Source: Ginsengibacter hankyongi (GTDB lineage: Bacteria; Bacteroidota; Bacteroidia; Chitinophagales; Chitinophagaceae). Taken from it: 64,000 nucleotides of DNA. Positions 33,133 through 42,718 of this stretch are shown in pieces; within the stretch, counting starts at the first letter, position 1, and every line of letters starts with the position of its first letter. Under the pieces are notes generated by a model. That model worked only from the letters and a program-made list of their open reading frames with translations, did no database searches and was not told where the DNA came from. The stretch lies in contig NZ_VYQF01000001.1 in NCBI RefSeq assembly GCF_008710285.1, forward strand, positions 1,683,501 to 1,747,500. The letters are read 5' to 3'. The position numbers were made by a program, and so were the translations under genes.

Positions 33133-34798
33133 CAATCCGAAAATTTATTTATTAGGAGCAAATAACAGGGCTACGCACACTTTGGCAGAAGTGTATAAAA
33201 AAAATAAGTTCACGGTATGCGTAATTAGCTGGCATCAAAACAATATTCGCTTTTCAAAATTTGTGGATGAGTTTATTCTTTTACCAGACGCAGAAAAAGA
33301 TTTTGCTGCTTTTAAAAATGAGTTTATAAATATTTTTAAGAATGAAGATGAACTGCTATTGCCTGTAAATGACATCGCTGTTTTAATTTGCCTGCAATGC
33401 AAAAACGGCCTGGATAGCAGAGTAAAAATAATCGGATTAAATGATCCGGTAGTCCAGGAATTTGCTATCAACAAATATGCTTTGCTCACGCTTGCAAAAG
33501 AATGTAGTATTGATTACCCAGAAACCATTTATATAGATTCATTAAACGAATTCGAAAAACATAAAAAATCAATTTTATTTCCTGTGATTGCCAAGCCTGT
33601 TTCATCGCGGATACTCAAAGGGAACGCTGTTTTAAGTTTTCATGTAAAAAAGTTTAACAGCATTGATCAACTTTCCGATTTTGTAAGAGAAAATATTAAT
33701 ACGATTCCTTTAATGCTGCAGGAATATTTGAAAGATGGCTATGGAATCGGGCTGAATTTTATTGCACGCAACGGAGAATTAATAGACTATTATTTTCATA
33801 AGCGAATACACGAAGCATGGGGAGGCGGAGAAAGTTCTTATAGAAAAACAATAACCGGCGATCCATTTGGTTTGTTGGACAGAACTCAGGCGCTTATTAA
33901 ATTAATGGGCTGGAATGGAGTAGGCATGTTAGAATTTAGAATCACTAACGGCAAGGCGTACCTGATGGAATTAAACGGCCGGTTTTGGGGTTCAATAAAA
34001 TTGGGCGTATACGCGGGAAAGAATTTTCCAATGCAACTTGTAAATCTTGAAAATATAGACAAGAAAAATATAGTACACAAGCCCGGCGAATTTTATGCAA
34101 GGAATTTTAAGATGGAAGTTTCCTGGTTATTAAAGGGTATCATTTCTCAAAAAAAATATAGTTTGCCTTTTACATGGATTTGGAATTTTAGAAAGGCGCT
34201 GAGATCCAATGAAATTATTGAGGACAATTTGTTTAATGATTTCAGATACCGATTTTTAGATATTATCGATATTATCAGAATCCCTTTTCAAAAAAGAACT
34301 TCAAGATTAGCGCTGAAAAAACAATCCGATATATTATGGAATAAAATCAGTGGCCGATCGTATACGCCTAAGCAAGGAGATATTATTGTATTTATTTGTA
34401 AGGGAAATATTTGCCGCAGTCCTTTCGCCGAGGTGTATGCGCAAAAGAATTACCCACAATTTATTTTCCACTCAAGCGGATTTATCGGCAAAGCAGAAAG
34501 ACTTCCGCCTTTAAATGCAGTGGCTGCTGCAAGCAAATTTGATATTGATATTTATTGTCACAAGTCAAGCAATATAGATTCTATTGATAAAAAAAATATC
34601 AGTGCCTGGGTTGTTATGGATAAAGAAAACTTGATGAACCTCATAAATGAAACTGACGAAAGTGATATTGACAAAATCTATAGTTTAGGTGGTCATGATG
34701 AAATAAGGGACCCTTTCAGCCAAAACGTTGAATATTTTGATAGTATATTTTTTCAGATAGTATCCCACATTAACAGAATATTTCAAATAAAAAACTGA
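33125..34798 (+). CDS. ATP-grasp ligase fused to low-molecular-weight tyrosine phosphatase
   Basis: A 557-residue two-domain protein. Residues 1-330 form an ATP-grasp carbon-nitrogen or carbon-oxygen ligase of the carbamoyl-phosphate-synthase-like group: FPVIAKPVSS carries the ATP-binding Lys, and LMELNGR near 282-286 the Mg2+ ligands. Residues about 417-557 are a low-molecular-weight protein tyrosine phosphatase with the C425-x5-R431-S loop (ICKGNICRSPFAE) and the acid Asp in IRDPFSQN. The middle segment (330-415) is basic and helical. Both domains look catalytically intact. LMW-PTPs usually dephosphorylate Wzc-type kinases in capsule loci; a fused ligase suggests one polypeptide that modifies the polysaccharide and regulates it. 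The substrates are unknown. Confidence 0.87.
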   Translation: MYSNPKIYLLGANNRATHTLAEVYKKNKFTVCVISWHQNNIRFSKFVDEFILLPDAEKDFAAFKNEFINIFKNEDELLLPVNDIAVLICLQCKNGLDSRVKIIGLNDPVVQEFAINKYALLTLAKECSIDYPETIYIDSLNEFEKHKKSILFPVIAKPVSSRILKGNAVLSFHVKKFNSIDQLSDFVRENINTIPLMLQEYLKDGYGIGLNFIARNGELIDYYFHKRIHEAWGGGESSYRKTITGDPFGLLDRTQALIKLMGWNGVGMLEFRITNGKAYLMELNGRFWGSIKLGVYAGKNFPMQLVNLENIDKKNIVHKPGEFYARNFKMEVSWLLKGIISQKKYSLPFTWIWNFRKALRSNEIIEDNLFNDFRYRFLDIIDIIRIPFQKRTSRLALKKQSDILWNKISGRSYTPKQGDIIVFICKGNICRSPFAEVYAQKNYPQFIFHSSGFIGKAERLPPLNAVAAASKFDIDIYCHKSSNIDSIDKKNISAWVVMDKENLMNLINETDESDIDKIYSLGGHDEIRDPFSQNVEYFDSIFFQIVSHINRIFQIKN

Positions 34799-34845
34799 CG
34801 TCGGCATGTAATAATTGGTATTTGGAGCAAATAAATTAACCTGGG

Positions 34846-36084
34846 ATGACAAAAAAAATTCTCTTTATTTCTTATGACGGCCTGACTGACCCGCTTGGCC
34901 AAAGCCAGGTAATTCCTTACCTGGCCGGGCTTACAAAGTATGGATATTGTTTTACAATTTTAAGTTGTGAAAAACCGCAACGTTATGCTTTATATAAAAG
35001 AGATATTGAAAAACTACTGAGTTCATTTGATGTAAAATGGTTTCCGATAGTTTATCATAAGAAGCCGCCAGTGCTTTCGTCCGTATACGACGTCCTGATG
35101 CTAAAAAGAAAAGCAAAATTTTTGCATTCAAAAGAAAGCTTTGATATGGTGCATACACGTGCCGGTATTCCATCGCTCATTGGCTTATGGATGAAGAAAA
35201 AGTTCAATGTAAAGTTTCTTCATGATGTAAGAGAATTTTATGCGGACAGCAGGGTTGATGGAGGAATATGGAATTTAAAAAATCCTCTTTACAAGATTAT
35301 CTATAAGTATTTTAAAAGAATAGAGGAAGAAGAAGTAAAGCATTGTGATGGTATGGTTTGCCTTACCTACGCTGCTAAAAAAATTATACAACAACGGCCG
35401 CAATATTCACAGAAAGTTTTTCTTGAAGTTATTCCATGCAGTGTGGATATGCAACTCTTTGATCCCGAAAGGATAGATGCTCATCAAAAGGCGGCTGTAA
35501 GAAAGCAACTGAATATAAGCGCAAACGATGTTGTCATAAGTTATCTGGGATCCATTGGTGGTTGGTATCTGACCAATGAGATGATGATGTTTTACAGAAT
35601 CATTTTGGATAAAAATCCAAATGCGAAATTCCTTTTTATATCACCGCATGAACCAGCAATTATTATTGATATCGGTGTGAAATTTGGTATTCCCAAAGAA
35701 AAAATTATAGTTCATAATGCCCAGCGATATGAGGTACCTCTTTTGCTTTCGTTCAGCGATTATTCAGTCTTTTTTATTAAACCCTGTTATTCAAAGCAAT
35801 CTTCTTCGCCCACTAAACATGGAGAAATTATGGCAATGGGAATTCCGGCCATATCTAATTCTGGAGTCGGCGATGTGGACGAAATTATCACGGGAGCTAA
35901 ATCAGGTATTACTTTAAAAAATTTAAATCAGCAAGAATTTGAAAGTGTTGCAAGTTTGATCTCAGATAGGATTAAGTTTGATAGTAAAATTATAAGAAAC
36001 GGCGCCAGGGAATATTACGATTTACAAAAGGCGATCGATTCTTACAAAAAAATTTACACCACCATCCTCACCAAGCCTGCCTAA
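34846..36084 (+). CDS. Family 4 glycosyltransferase (second GT4)
   Basis: A 412-residue GT-B fold glycosyltransferase of the GT4 clan. The N-terminus ILFISYDGLTDPLGQSQVIPYLAGL is characteristic of a common Bacteroidota EPS transferase group; LHDVREFYADSRV, VIPCSVDMQLFDP and the C-terminal domain (SYLGSIGGWYLTNEM; PTKHGEIMAMGIPAIS) follow in order. Acceptor and donor are unknown. It starts 47 bases after the fusion protein and is likely in the same operon. Confidence 0.87.
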   Translation: MTKKILFISYDGLTDPLGQSQVIPYLAGLTKYGYCFTILSCEKPQRYALYKRDIEKLLSSFDVKWFPIVYHKKPPVLSSVYDVLMLKRKAKFLHSKESFDMVHTRAGIPSLIGLWMKKKFNVKFLHDVREFYADSRVDGGIWNLKNPLYKIIYKYFKRIEEEEVKHCDGMVCLTYAAKKIIQQRPQYSQKVFLEVIPCSVDMQLFDPERIDAHQKAAVRKQLNISANDVVISYLGSIGGWYLTNEMMMFYRIILDKNPNAKFLFISPHEPAIIIDIGVKFGIPKEKIIVHNAQRYEVPLLLSFSDYSVFFIKPCYSKQSSSPTKHGEIMAMGIPAISNSGVGDVDEIITGAKSGITLKNLNQQEFESVASLISDRIKFDSKIIRNGAREYYDLQKAIDSYKKIYTTILTKPA

Positions 36085-36118
36085 TCAATTATCGTTATTT
36101 TTAAATAAAACTTTTGTT

Positions 36119-37114
36119 ATGGACGGGGAGTCAGTTGGGCAATTTGTAATTTCATTGGACTTTGAAATAATGTGGGGCGTTCGCGATAAGGTTACCCCGA
36201 CAACATACGGGGAGAATCTATTGGGTGTTCAAGAGGTGATACCAAAAACCCTCGCACTATTCAATAAGTTTGGTATCGAAGCAACTTTTGCTACCGTTGG
36301 TCTTTTATTTTTTCGAAATAAAAAGGAAATGTTATCGAACTTACCCCGGCATATTCCCAGTTACAGTAATAAAATCTTGTCCCCATACGGCAATTATTTA
36401 GACCGACAAGTGGGTGAAGATGCCGCGGTAGATCCTTACCATTTTGCGCCTCACCTTGTTCAAACCATAAAAAGTGCGCCCAACCAGGAGATAGGTACCC
36501 ATACATTTTCACATTATTACTGTTTGGAAGAAGGGCAAACAGTAGATGATTTCCGGGAAGATTTAAAGGCGGCTATAGCAATAGCAAAAAAGAGAGACAT
36601 TGAAATTACAAGTATGGTTTTCCCCAGAAATCAATTTAACGAGGATTACCTGCAAGTGTGTAAAGAATGCGGAATACTTGTAGTACGTAATAACCAGAAT
36701 TCATGGCTATATAAAGTAACTCCAGGAAATGGCAACGAGATTGTTAGAAAAATTTCAAGGCTTATGGATAACTATATTAATCTTACGGGATACCATTGTT
36801 ATTCTTCCCAATCTCTGTTATCTTCCTTTCCGATACGCTTACCAGGCAGCCGCTTTTTGCGGCCATATACTTCCCGGCTAAGGCTCCTGGAAAGCATTCG
36901 AATGAAAAGAATCAAAAACGAGATGACTTATGCGGCCAAAAATAAATTAATCTATCATCTCTGGTGGCATCCGCATAATTTTGGAACAAACCAGGATAAA
37001 AATTTTAAATTTCTTGAAGAAATTCTGTTACACTATAGAGATCTCAATAAGCGATATGGCTTTAATAGTATTACTATGACTAACCTCGCCAAAAAATTAT
37101 TAAATAAGGAATGA
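36119..37114 (+). CDS. NodB-type polysaccharide deacetylase (second copy)
   Basis: A 331-residue NodB-homology protein. Its first motif reads SLDFEIMWG (D14-x-E16) rather than the usual two-Asp motif, a known variant of the family. The metal-binding H128-x3-H132 (GTHTFSHYY) and a third motif (SMVFPRNQFN) are present. With no signal peptide, it probably acts in the cytoplasm on a lipid-linked sugar. It overlaps the formyltransferase by four bases. Deacetylation followed by formylation would make an N-formyl sugar, which fits the gene order but is inference. Confidence 0.85.
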   Translation: MDGESVGQFVISLDFEIMWGVRDKVTPTTYGENLLGVQEVIPKTLALFNKFGIEATFATVGLLFFRNKKEMLSNLPRHIPSYSNKILSPYGNYLDRQVGEDAAVDPYHFAPHLVQTIKSAPNQEIGTHTFSHYYCLEEGQTVDDFREDLKAAIAIAKKRDIEITSMVFPRNQFNEDYLQVCKECGILVVRNNQNSWLYKVTPGNGNEIVRKISRLMDNYINLTGYHCYSSQSLLSSFPIRLPGSRFLRPYTSRLRLLESIRMKRIKNEMTYAAKNKLIYHLWWHPHNFGTNQDKNFKFLEEILLHYRDLNKRYGFNSITMTNLAKKLLNKE

Positions 37115-37881
37115 AGGATAAGAAAATAGTAATGCTTGCAGGCTCCGGCGTTTCCTCTAATATTATATTTCATGCCATCAACAAACGTTTCCCCGTACAC
37201 AGTATAATTATGGAAGGCAGTGAAAACAAAAGGAAATTTCTTAAACGCCGGTTAAAAAAGCTAGGAATAATAACTGTATCTGGTCAAATACTTTTCCAGG
37301 CAATTATTATAAAAATGCTTAGGAAATTTTCTGCCAAAAGAATTGAAGTAATACTCAAAGAAAATAGTTTGAATACAGATGAACCTCCACTGCATACAGT
37401 AAAAAGGGTTTCGTCTATAAATACCAACGACGTAAAAGATATGCTTCAAACTATTCAGCCAGATGTGGTCATCGTAAATGGCACAAGGATAATTTCAAAA
37501 AAGATTTTGAGTTCCGTCAACTGTCCCTTTATCAACACGCACGCAGGCATAACGCCAAAGTATAGAGGTGTTCATGGAGGCTATTGGGCGCTGGTAAATG
37601 AAGACAAAATAAATTGCGGCGTTACAGTTCACCTGGTAGACGAAGGTATAGATACGGGTAGCATCTTGTACCAGGATACTATTGAAATAAGCGAAAAAGA
37701 TAATTTTATAACCTACCCTTACCTTCAAATTGCAAAGGCTATACCAATGTTACAAAAAGCAATAGAGGACGCTTTACAAAACAAGGTAATTACTATCAAA
37801 GGAAAAGAGATATCCAAATTATGGTACCACCCCACCATCTGGCAGTACATTTATTACCGATTGTTTAAAAAAGTGAAGTAG
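37111..37881 (+). CDS. Formyltransferase-family protein (sugar N-formyltransferase candidate)
   Basis: A 256-residue protein of the Fmt/PurN formyltransferase fold, which transfers a formyl group from N10-formyl-tetrahydrofolate to an amine. The catalytic set is visible: N142 and H144 in FINTHAGITPKYRG, and D181 in DEGIDTGSILYQ. Methionyl-tRNA formyltransferase is normally longer and not in polysaccharide loci, so a sugar-amine acceptor is more likely. It overlaps the upstream deacetylase gene by four bases and converges with the methyltransferase, only 11 bases apart. Confidence 0.87.
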   Translation: MKDKKIVMLAGSGVSSNIIFHAINKRFPVHSIIMEGSENKRKFLKRRLKKLGIITVSGQILFQAIIIKMLRKFSAKRIEVILKENSLNTDEPPLHTVKRVSSINTNDVKDMLQTIQPDVVIVNGTRIISKKILSSVNCPFINTHAGITPKYRGVHGGYWALVNEDKINCGVTVHLVDEGIDTGSILYQDTIEISEKDNFITYPYLQIAKAIPMLQKAIEDALQNKVITIKGKEISKLWYHPTIWQYIYYRLFKKVK

Positions 37882-37892
37882 AAATTTGCAGA

Positions 37893-38795
37893 TTACATCT
37901 TCTTACCAATAGCATGATAGTAAGGACTGGAAGGGCTGACAACAATATCGCCCAGTCCGCTCTTTCGCATAAGCGTTATAACCTCGTCGCGGGAAAAGCG
38001 TTGCTCTAAAGTAGTTCCATATTTATCCAGGGCATCATTGCGAATTATGAAGAATGATTTATTTTGATAATCGCTCAGTGGTAATCTTTTCGCAATGCTA
38101 TCCAGGCCAAAAAACCTTAATAGCCTACCAGCAAAAACGAATGGCAAATACGTTGTAACAGCAAGAAAGTTACAGGCAAATTTTTTTGTCATCGGCGGCA
38201 GCTTGCTTACAAAGCGTCTGAGCGTTTCACTGCACCTAAAAATCATTTTTTTCAGTCGGCCGGTACCGTCAAGATTATGATATAAATACACATAGAAATA
38301 TCCGCCTCTTTTAACTTTCTTTACACAGTCCATCATTGCTTTCTGGGTATCAGGAATGTGATGCAAAACGCCAATACTCATCACAAAGTCAAACGTCTCA
38401 TCATCAAAGGGAATAGTTTCCACAGCAGCCTTGCTGATTCTTACATTATCAACATTGCGCAATAAATGATCAGCTGCTATCACTGCGTTGCTTGGATCTA
38501 TAGCTTCTATAAATCCAAGTCTGTCTGATAGGTATTTTGTCCATCTGCCGGTACCGCAACCAATATCTAAAGCGTAAGTATTTTTGTTGATTATTGTATC
38601 GTCCAAAATATCAAAATACATTATAGCAAGTGACCTAATATCTTTATCGGAATAATCCTTAAATTTCATCCATTCCAAGCCAAAATCTCTCACCACCATA
38701 TCGCTAATATTTTCACCCGCGGTGGAAAAAAGGTAAATGTCTTTATTCTCGCCTTTTATTACTGCTTTTGGTGGCGTATTATATTCAACCTGCAT
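37893..38795 (-). CDS. SAM-dependent methyltransferase (class I)
   Basis: A 300-residue SAM-dependent methyltransferase. Motif I is LDIGCGTGRWTKYL, motif II AIDPSNAV, and VMSIGVLHHIPD the post-motif loop. A glycan O-methyltransferase or lipid/quinone methylase are both possible; the neighbouring sugar enzymes favour the former. The start is placed at the ATG at 38795 (MQVEYNTPPKAVIKG); a longer form from 38843 adds 16 residues that look unlike the family. It is the only gene on the minus strand in the polysaccharide locus. Confidence 0.83.
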   Translation of the reverse strand: MQVEYNTPPKAVIKGENKDIYLFSTAGENISDMVVRDFGLEWMKFKDYSDKDIRSLAIMYFDILDDTIINKNTYALDIGCGTGRWTKYLSDRLGFIEAIDPSNAVIAADHLLRNVDNVRISKAAVETIPFDDETFDFVMSIGVLHHIPDTQKAMMDCVKKVKRGGYFYVYLYHNLDGTGRLKKMIFRCSETLRRFVSKLPPMTKKFACNFLAVTTYLPFVFAGRLLRFFGLDSIAKRLPLSDYQNKSFFIIRNDALDKYGTTLEQRFSRDEVITLMRKSGLGDIVVSPSSPYYHAIGKKM

Positions 38796-38906
38796 AGGGG
38801 CGCAAAAGTATAAAAAAGTAAAGTCAATTTGTAAGCTACCCAATTTATTTTTGAATTGAACTGCTTGTTGTATTTTTAGTTATTTACTAATTTGAAAACT
38901 GAAAAT

Positions 38907-40067
38907 ATGACCCCAAATATTCTCGTTGTTGGTTCAGGATTTTCAGGGGCTGTTCTCGCTCACCAGCTTGCATGTAACATGGATTGCCAGATAGATATCT
39001 GGGAAGAAAAATCGCACATTGCTGGTAATTGCTTTACCGAGAGAGACCGGAAAACGGACATAATGGTACATCGTTACGGACCACATATTTTCAATACCGA
39101 TAAAAAGGAAATATGGGATTTTGTCAATGGATTTATTCAACTGCAGCCTTTTGCACATAAAGTAAAGGCTATTTATAACGGTCAGGTGTACTCGCTACCT
39201 GTAACCCTTCACACCATCAACCAGTTTTTCAAAAAAACATATTCCCCGGCCGAAGCAAAAGCTTTTATCGAAAGTTTGGCTAATAAGAGTATAAGTGAAC
39301 CTCAAAATTTTGAAGAGCAGGCTCTAAAATTTATCGGTCACGACCTTTATAAAGCTTTCTTTTATAGTTATACGAAAAAACAATGGGGCTGTGAGCCTTC
39401 AGAATTGCCGGCTTCTATCTTAAAGAGGCTGCCTGTTAGGTTTAATTATGACGATAGTTATTATAACAATTCGCTTGTGGGAATTCCGAAAGAGGGTTAT
39501 ACTGAATTTGTTCAAAAATTATTAGACAGGCAAAATATCCACCTTACACTGAACAGGAAATTTTTGCCTGAGGACGACTATTCTTCTTATTCCCATATTT
39601 TTTTTACAGGGCCGCTTGATGCATTCTTTAATTATAAATTCGGAAGGCTCGGTTATCGTACGGTTACCTTTGAACCCTTTTATTTTGAAGGAGATTTTCA
39701 GGGAACTGCCGTGATAAATTATTGTGACGAATCTGTAAAATACACACGCATTACCGAACACAAGCACTTTACGCCCTGGGAAAAACATGAAAAAACTATT
39801 TGCTTCAAAGAATATAGCAAAGAGACCTCCGGAAGCGACATTCCGTTTTATCCAAAAAGACTTGCAGCCGATAAAAAATTGTTATCACTTTACCGGAGGG
39901 AAGCAGAAAAACTACAAAATGTTTCCTTTCTGGGCAGGCTGGCAACCTACCGTTATATGGATATGCATCACGTTATAGATGAGGCACTTCATTTTGCTGA
40001 CAAATTCAAAGATGCTTTTATCAAAAATTTAAAACGCCCTGTGTTCCCAAACGTTGAGCCAACCTAA
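38907..40067 (+). CDS. glf: UDP-galactopyranose mutase
   Basis: A 386-residue FAD enzyme that interconverts UDP-galactopyranose and UDP-galactofuranose, the donor of galactofuranose residues. The FAD-binding motif NILVVGSGFSGAVLAHQL, the segment VHRYGPHIFNTDKKEIWDF and the substrate-lid region YTKKQWGCEPSELPASILKRLPVRF are diagnostic. The ATG at 38907 is preferred to the TTG at 38892, which would add five residues. The neighbouring GT2 gene is a good candidate for the galactofuranosyl-transferase. Presence of glf predicts Galf in the surface polysaccharide. Confidence 0.95.
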   Translation: MTPNILVVGSGFSGAVLAHQLACNMDCQIDIWEEKSHIAGNCFTERDRKTDIMVHRYGPHIFNTDKKEIWDFVNGFIQLQPFAHKVKAIYNGQVYSLPVTLHTINQFFKKTYSPAEAKAFIESLANKSISEPQNFEEQALKFIGHDLYKAFFYSYTKKQWGCEPSELPASILKRLPVRFNYDDSYYNNSLVGIPKEGYTEFVQKLLDRQNIHLTLNRKFLPEDDYSSYSHIFFTGPLDAFFNYKFGRLGYRTVTFEPFYFEGDFQGTAVINYCDESVKYTRITEHKHFTPWEKHEKTICFKEYSKETSGSDIPFYPKRLAADKKLLSLYRREAEKLQNVSFLGRLATYRYMDMHHVIDEALHFADKFKDAFIKNLKRPVFPNVEPT

Positions 40068-40226
40068 GTACTCTCTTCTAACTACTACAACGGTAATGTT
40101 TTTTTACCAAAGATTCTTTTCTTTTCAATATTTAAGGATGAAATTCTCATATTCAGTGACAATATGAGCTATTCGTTTGCGTTATGGTATACACAATCCA
40201 TATCTCAAAAACCAAATTCTGAATCT

Positions 40227-41222
40227 ATGGACAAGGTTATAGCCGTAGTTGTTACCTACAATCGTCAGTTTTTGCTGGCTCAATGTATTGATGCTTTAAG
40301 AAAACAAACACGCAAAATTGATAAAATACTCGTAGTTAACAATGGCAGTACCGATCACACAGAATTATGGCTACGTAGCCAGGACGACATTGAGTTTATA
40401 ACCCAGGAAAACGTAGGGGGTGCTGGCGGTTTTTACAGAGGCATCAAAACTGCCTTTGAAAAATTATATACATGGATATGGCTTATGGATGACGACGGAT
40501 ATCCTAAAGAAGATGCGCTTGAACGGCTGCTCGAAGGAAATACTGAGGAAATGTGCCTGCGCAATTGTGCAGTTATAAATAAAGAGGACAAAAAGAGTTT
40601 CGTGTGGAAAACCGGAAACTATTCTACAATAGATGAATTAGAAAACCCTGTTATAAAAAACGTTGCCCATCCTTTTAATGGAACACTCCTGCACCGAAAA
40701 ATTATAGAGAGAGTCGGACTTCCTAAAGCAGACTTGTTTTTATGGGGAGACGAAACAGAATATCTCTATCGCATCATCAAGAAAAATAAAATACCTTTTT
40801 ATACAAAGACAAATAGTATACATTATCACCCTGCATCAGCTTATTCATATAAAAACGACTGGAACTTTCACACCAACTGGAAAATGTATTATTATGTACG
40901 CAACAGGTTTCATGTTTTAAAATCTAAATTCAGCAGGCATCTTGCTCTTGCTGTAGTAATGTACCTGGCTTTTATAATTGCTTTTGCGGGAACAATAATA
41001 ATTTTTCAAAAAACAAACAAGCTTAAAAAGCTAAGTTTTATTTTATGGCCAATTGCAGATGCCTTCACTAATGATTGCAAGGCAACCCCATCTGCAATTT
41101 TGAAAAGAATTTCTGCAACCTCACCTTACTGGCCTTTTGATTTTTTAGTCATTCCTGTAAAAACAGTGGCATTATTAATTAGCGGTTTATTTTCTTCCAG
41201 CGTTAAATTAAAGAAAGCATAA
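40227..41222 (+). CDS. Family 2 glycosyltransferase, GlfT1/rhamnosyl-type, with C-terminal membrane helix
   Basis: A 331-residue GT2 enzyme. The GT-A domain begins KVIAVVVTYNR; NVGGAGGFYRG and the metal-binding WLMDDDGYPKEDAL are typical of the GlfT/rhamnosyltransferase group. The C-terminal half contains a predicted membrane helix (LALAVVMYLAFIIAFAGTIII) and a second hydrophobic stretch near the end. The gene follows glf directly, which supports galactofuranosyl transfer but does not prove it. The start is set at the ATG at 40227 (MDKVIAVVV) rather than 40164. Confidence 0.86.
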   Translation: MDKVIAVVVTYNRQFLLAQCIDALRKQTRKIDKILVVNNGSTDHTELWLRSQDDIEFITQENVGGAGGFYRGIKTAFEKLYTWIWLMDDDGYPKEDALERLLEGNTEEMCLRNCAVINKEDKKSFVWKTGNYSTIDELENPVIKNVAHPFNGTLLHRKIIERVGLPKADLFLWGDETEYLYRIIKKNKIPFYTKTNSIHYHPASAYSYKNDWNFHTNWKMYYYVRNRFHVLKSKFSRHLALAVVMYLAFIIAFAGTIIIFQKTNKLKKLSFILWPIADAFTNDCKATPSAILKRISATSPYWPFDFLVIPVKTVALLISGLFSSSVKLKKA

Positions 41223-41254
41223 CTATTTCCATCTTTTAAAAAATTGAGTGCTGA

Positions 41255-42637
41255 ATGGGTTATGGCGATTTAATATTATTTCCTGTATTTCTAATTATGC
41301 TTAGCCTGTTCTTCAGGTCTAGGAGAAATACTTATACCGATCCGCTTCTCAGAAAATACCACCGGCAAGGGTTTTGGGTTAAAATATTTTCGTGTATTGT
41401 ATTCATCATATACAACGTTTATTTCTACCCGGCCGATTCAATAGGATTGTATCAAAAAGAAGGTGCGAATATTTATCACCTCATTTTACATAATTCCAAC
41501 CATTTAAAATGGCTTTTTCAAAAGGGAAAATATTTTGATGAATCTTTTTTAAAAGACAGGTTTAATAGTGGTTATTTCAGGTCTGAAGCCAATTTTATGG
41601 TAGCAAGAATTGTTGCACTTTTATCATTTGTCACGGTCGGTCGCTACGCTGCTACGAGCCTTATTTTCGCGTGTATCGCATATTCTGGGATATGGAAGCT
41701 CTTTCTCTTCTTTTATGAGCAATTTCCGCATTTACATAAAAGATTAGCCCTCGCTATTTTATTTTTCCCAACCTTTGTTTTCTGGAGCTCTGGAATTTTA
41801 AAAGATACATTGTGTATCGCGTCTCTTGGTTGGGTCACTTATGCTCTATATGAAATGTTATATCGAAAAAAGGGCTTTATAAAAAATTCGATCATCTTAT
41901 TCGTCTTTGGTTACCTCCTGGCAATCATTAAAGTTTATATCCTTATTTCGTACGTGCCATTTTTCATTCTCTTTATTGTTCTCAAAAACATCCAGGAAAT
42001 AAAGAATAAATTTTTGAAATATTTACTTGCCCCTATGCTTATCTTCAGTTGTATGTACGGATTTACACAGATATTGGATTCATTCAACAAAGAACTGGGC
42101 GGTTATGCTGTAGAAGATCTTACCTCGAGCATTCAACATTTAAATGGAGCATTTAAAGCAATGGATGGTAATAAAACTGCCGATTCAAATTTCGACTTAG
42201 GAGCTGAGTTCGATGGCACATTTAGTGGCTTAATAAATTTGGCTCCGGTGGCAATTTTTACAACATTCTTCCGTCCATTTATCTGGGAGTCGCACAAAAT
42301 TTCGCAAATCCTTGCTTCAGTTGAGAGTCTTATCCTTTTATTTTTTACAATATTTGTAATTTTTAAAAGTGGCCCGGTTTATAGCATCAAGCTCATTTTA
42401 AGCGACCCGATAATTATGTATTGTTTCCTGTTTTCAATAGTCTTTGCAACATTTGTAGGAGCGAGCACTTTAAATTTTGGAACCCTTGTCCGATATAAAA
42501 TTCCTTGTCTTCCCTTTTATACTATTGCTTTATTTCTTATTTATGAAAAAGCGAAAGAAAAAGCTGCTAAAAAATCTTTGGCAAAAAGTAATTCGATAAT
42601 GCAGCCGGAAATATCTTTATACCAGGTGGCTACATAA
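41255..42637 (+). CDS. Polytopic membrane protein, candidate polysaccharide polymerase (Wzy-like)
   Basis: A 460-residue protein with about 9-11 hydrophobic segments, including LILFPVFLIMLSLFF, LALAILFFPTFVFWSSGIL and LFTIFVIFKSGPVYS. Polymerases of the Wzy type share little sequence beyond topology, so this is a context-based assignment: it lies in the polysaccharide locus with a flippase, transferases and no other polymerase candidate. The motif FWSSGILKDTLCIASLGW recurs in related Bacteroidota membrane proteins. An export or acyltransferase role cannot be ruled out. Confidence 0.65.
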   Translation: MGYGDLILFPVFLIMLSLFFRSRRNTYTDPLLRKYHRQGFWVKIFSCIVFIIYNVYFYPADSIGLYQKEGANIYHLILHNSNHLKWLFQKGKYFDESFLKDRFNSGYFRSEANFMVARIVALLSFVTVGRYAATSLIFACIAYSGIWKLFLFFYEQFPHLHKRLALAILFFPTFVFWSSGILKDTLCIASLGWVTYALYEMLYRKKGFIKNSIILFVFGYLLAIIKVYILISYVPFFILFIVLKNIQEIKNKFLKYLLAPMLIFSCMYGFTQILDSFNKELGGYAVEDLTSSIQHLNGAFKAMDGNKTADSNFDLGAEFDGTFSGLINLAPVAIFTTFFRPFIWESHKISQILASVESLILLFFTIFVIFKSGPVYSIKLILSDPIIMYCFLFSIVFATFVGASTLNFGTLVRYKIPCLPFYTIALFLIYEKAKEKAAKKSLAKSNSIMQPEISLYQVAT

Positions 42638-42718
42638 TACTGTTGCTATTAGCCTTTTGGGTAGATCAATTCACAAATAATAAGATTATTTTGCACGCTA
42701 TAAAATTCAGGAATATTA

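Noticed and set aside
40068..40226. Upstream start for the GT2 gene (40164) and hairpin GGTAA/TTACC
   Set aside because: The family begins MDKVIAVVV at 40227, and the hairpin is only 5 bp long.
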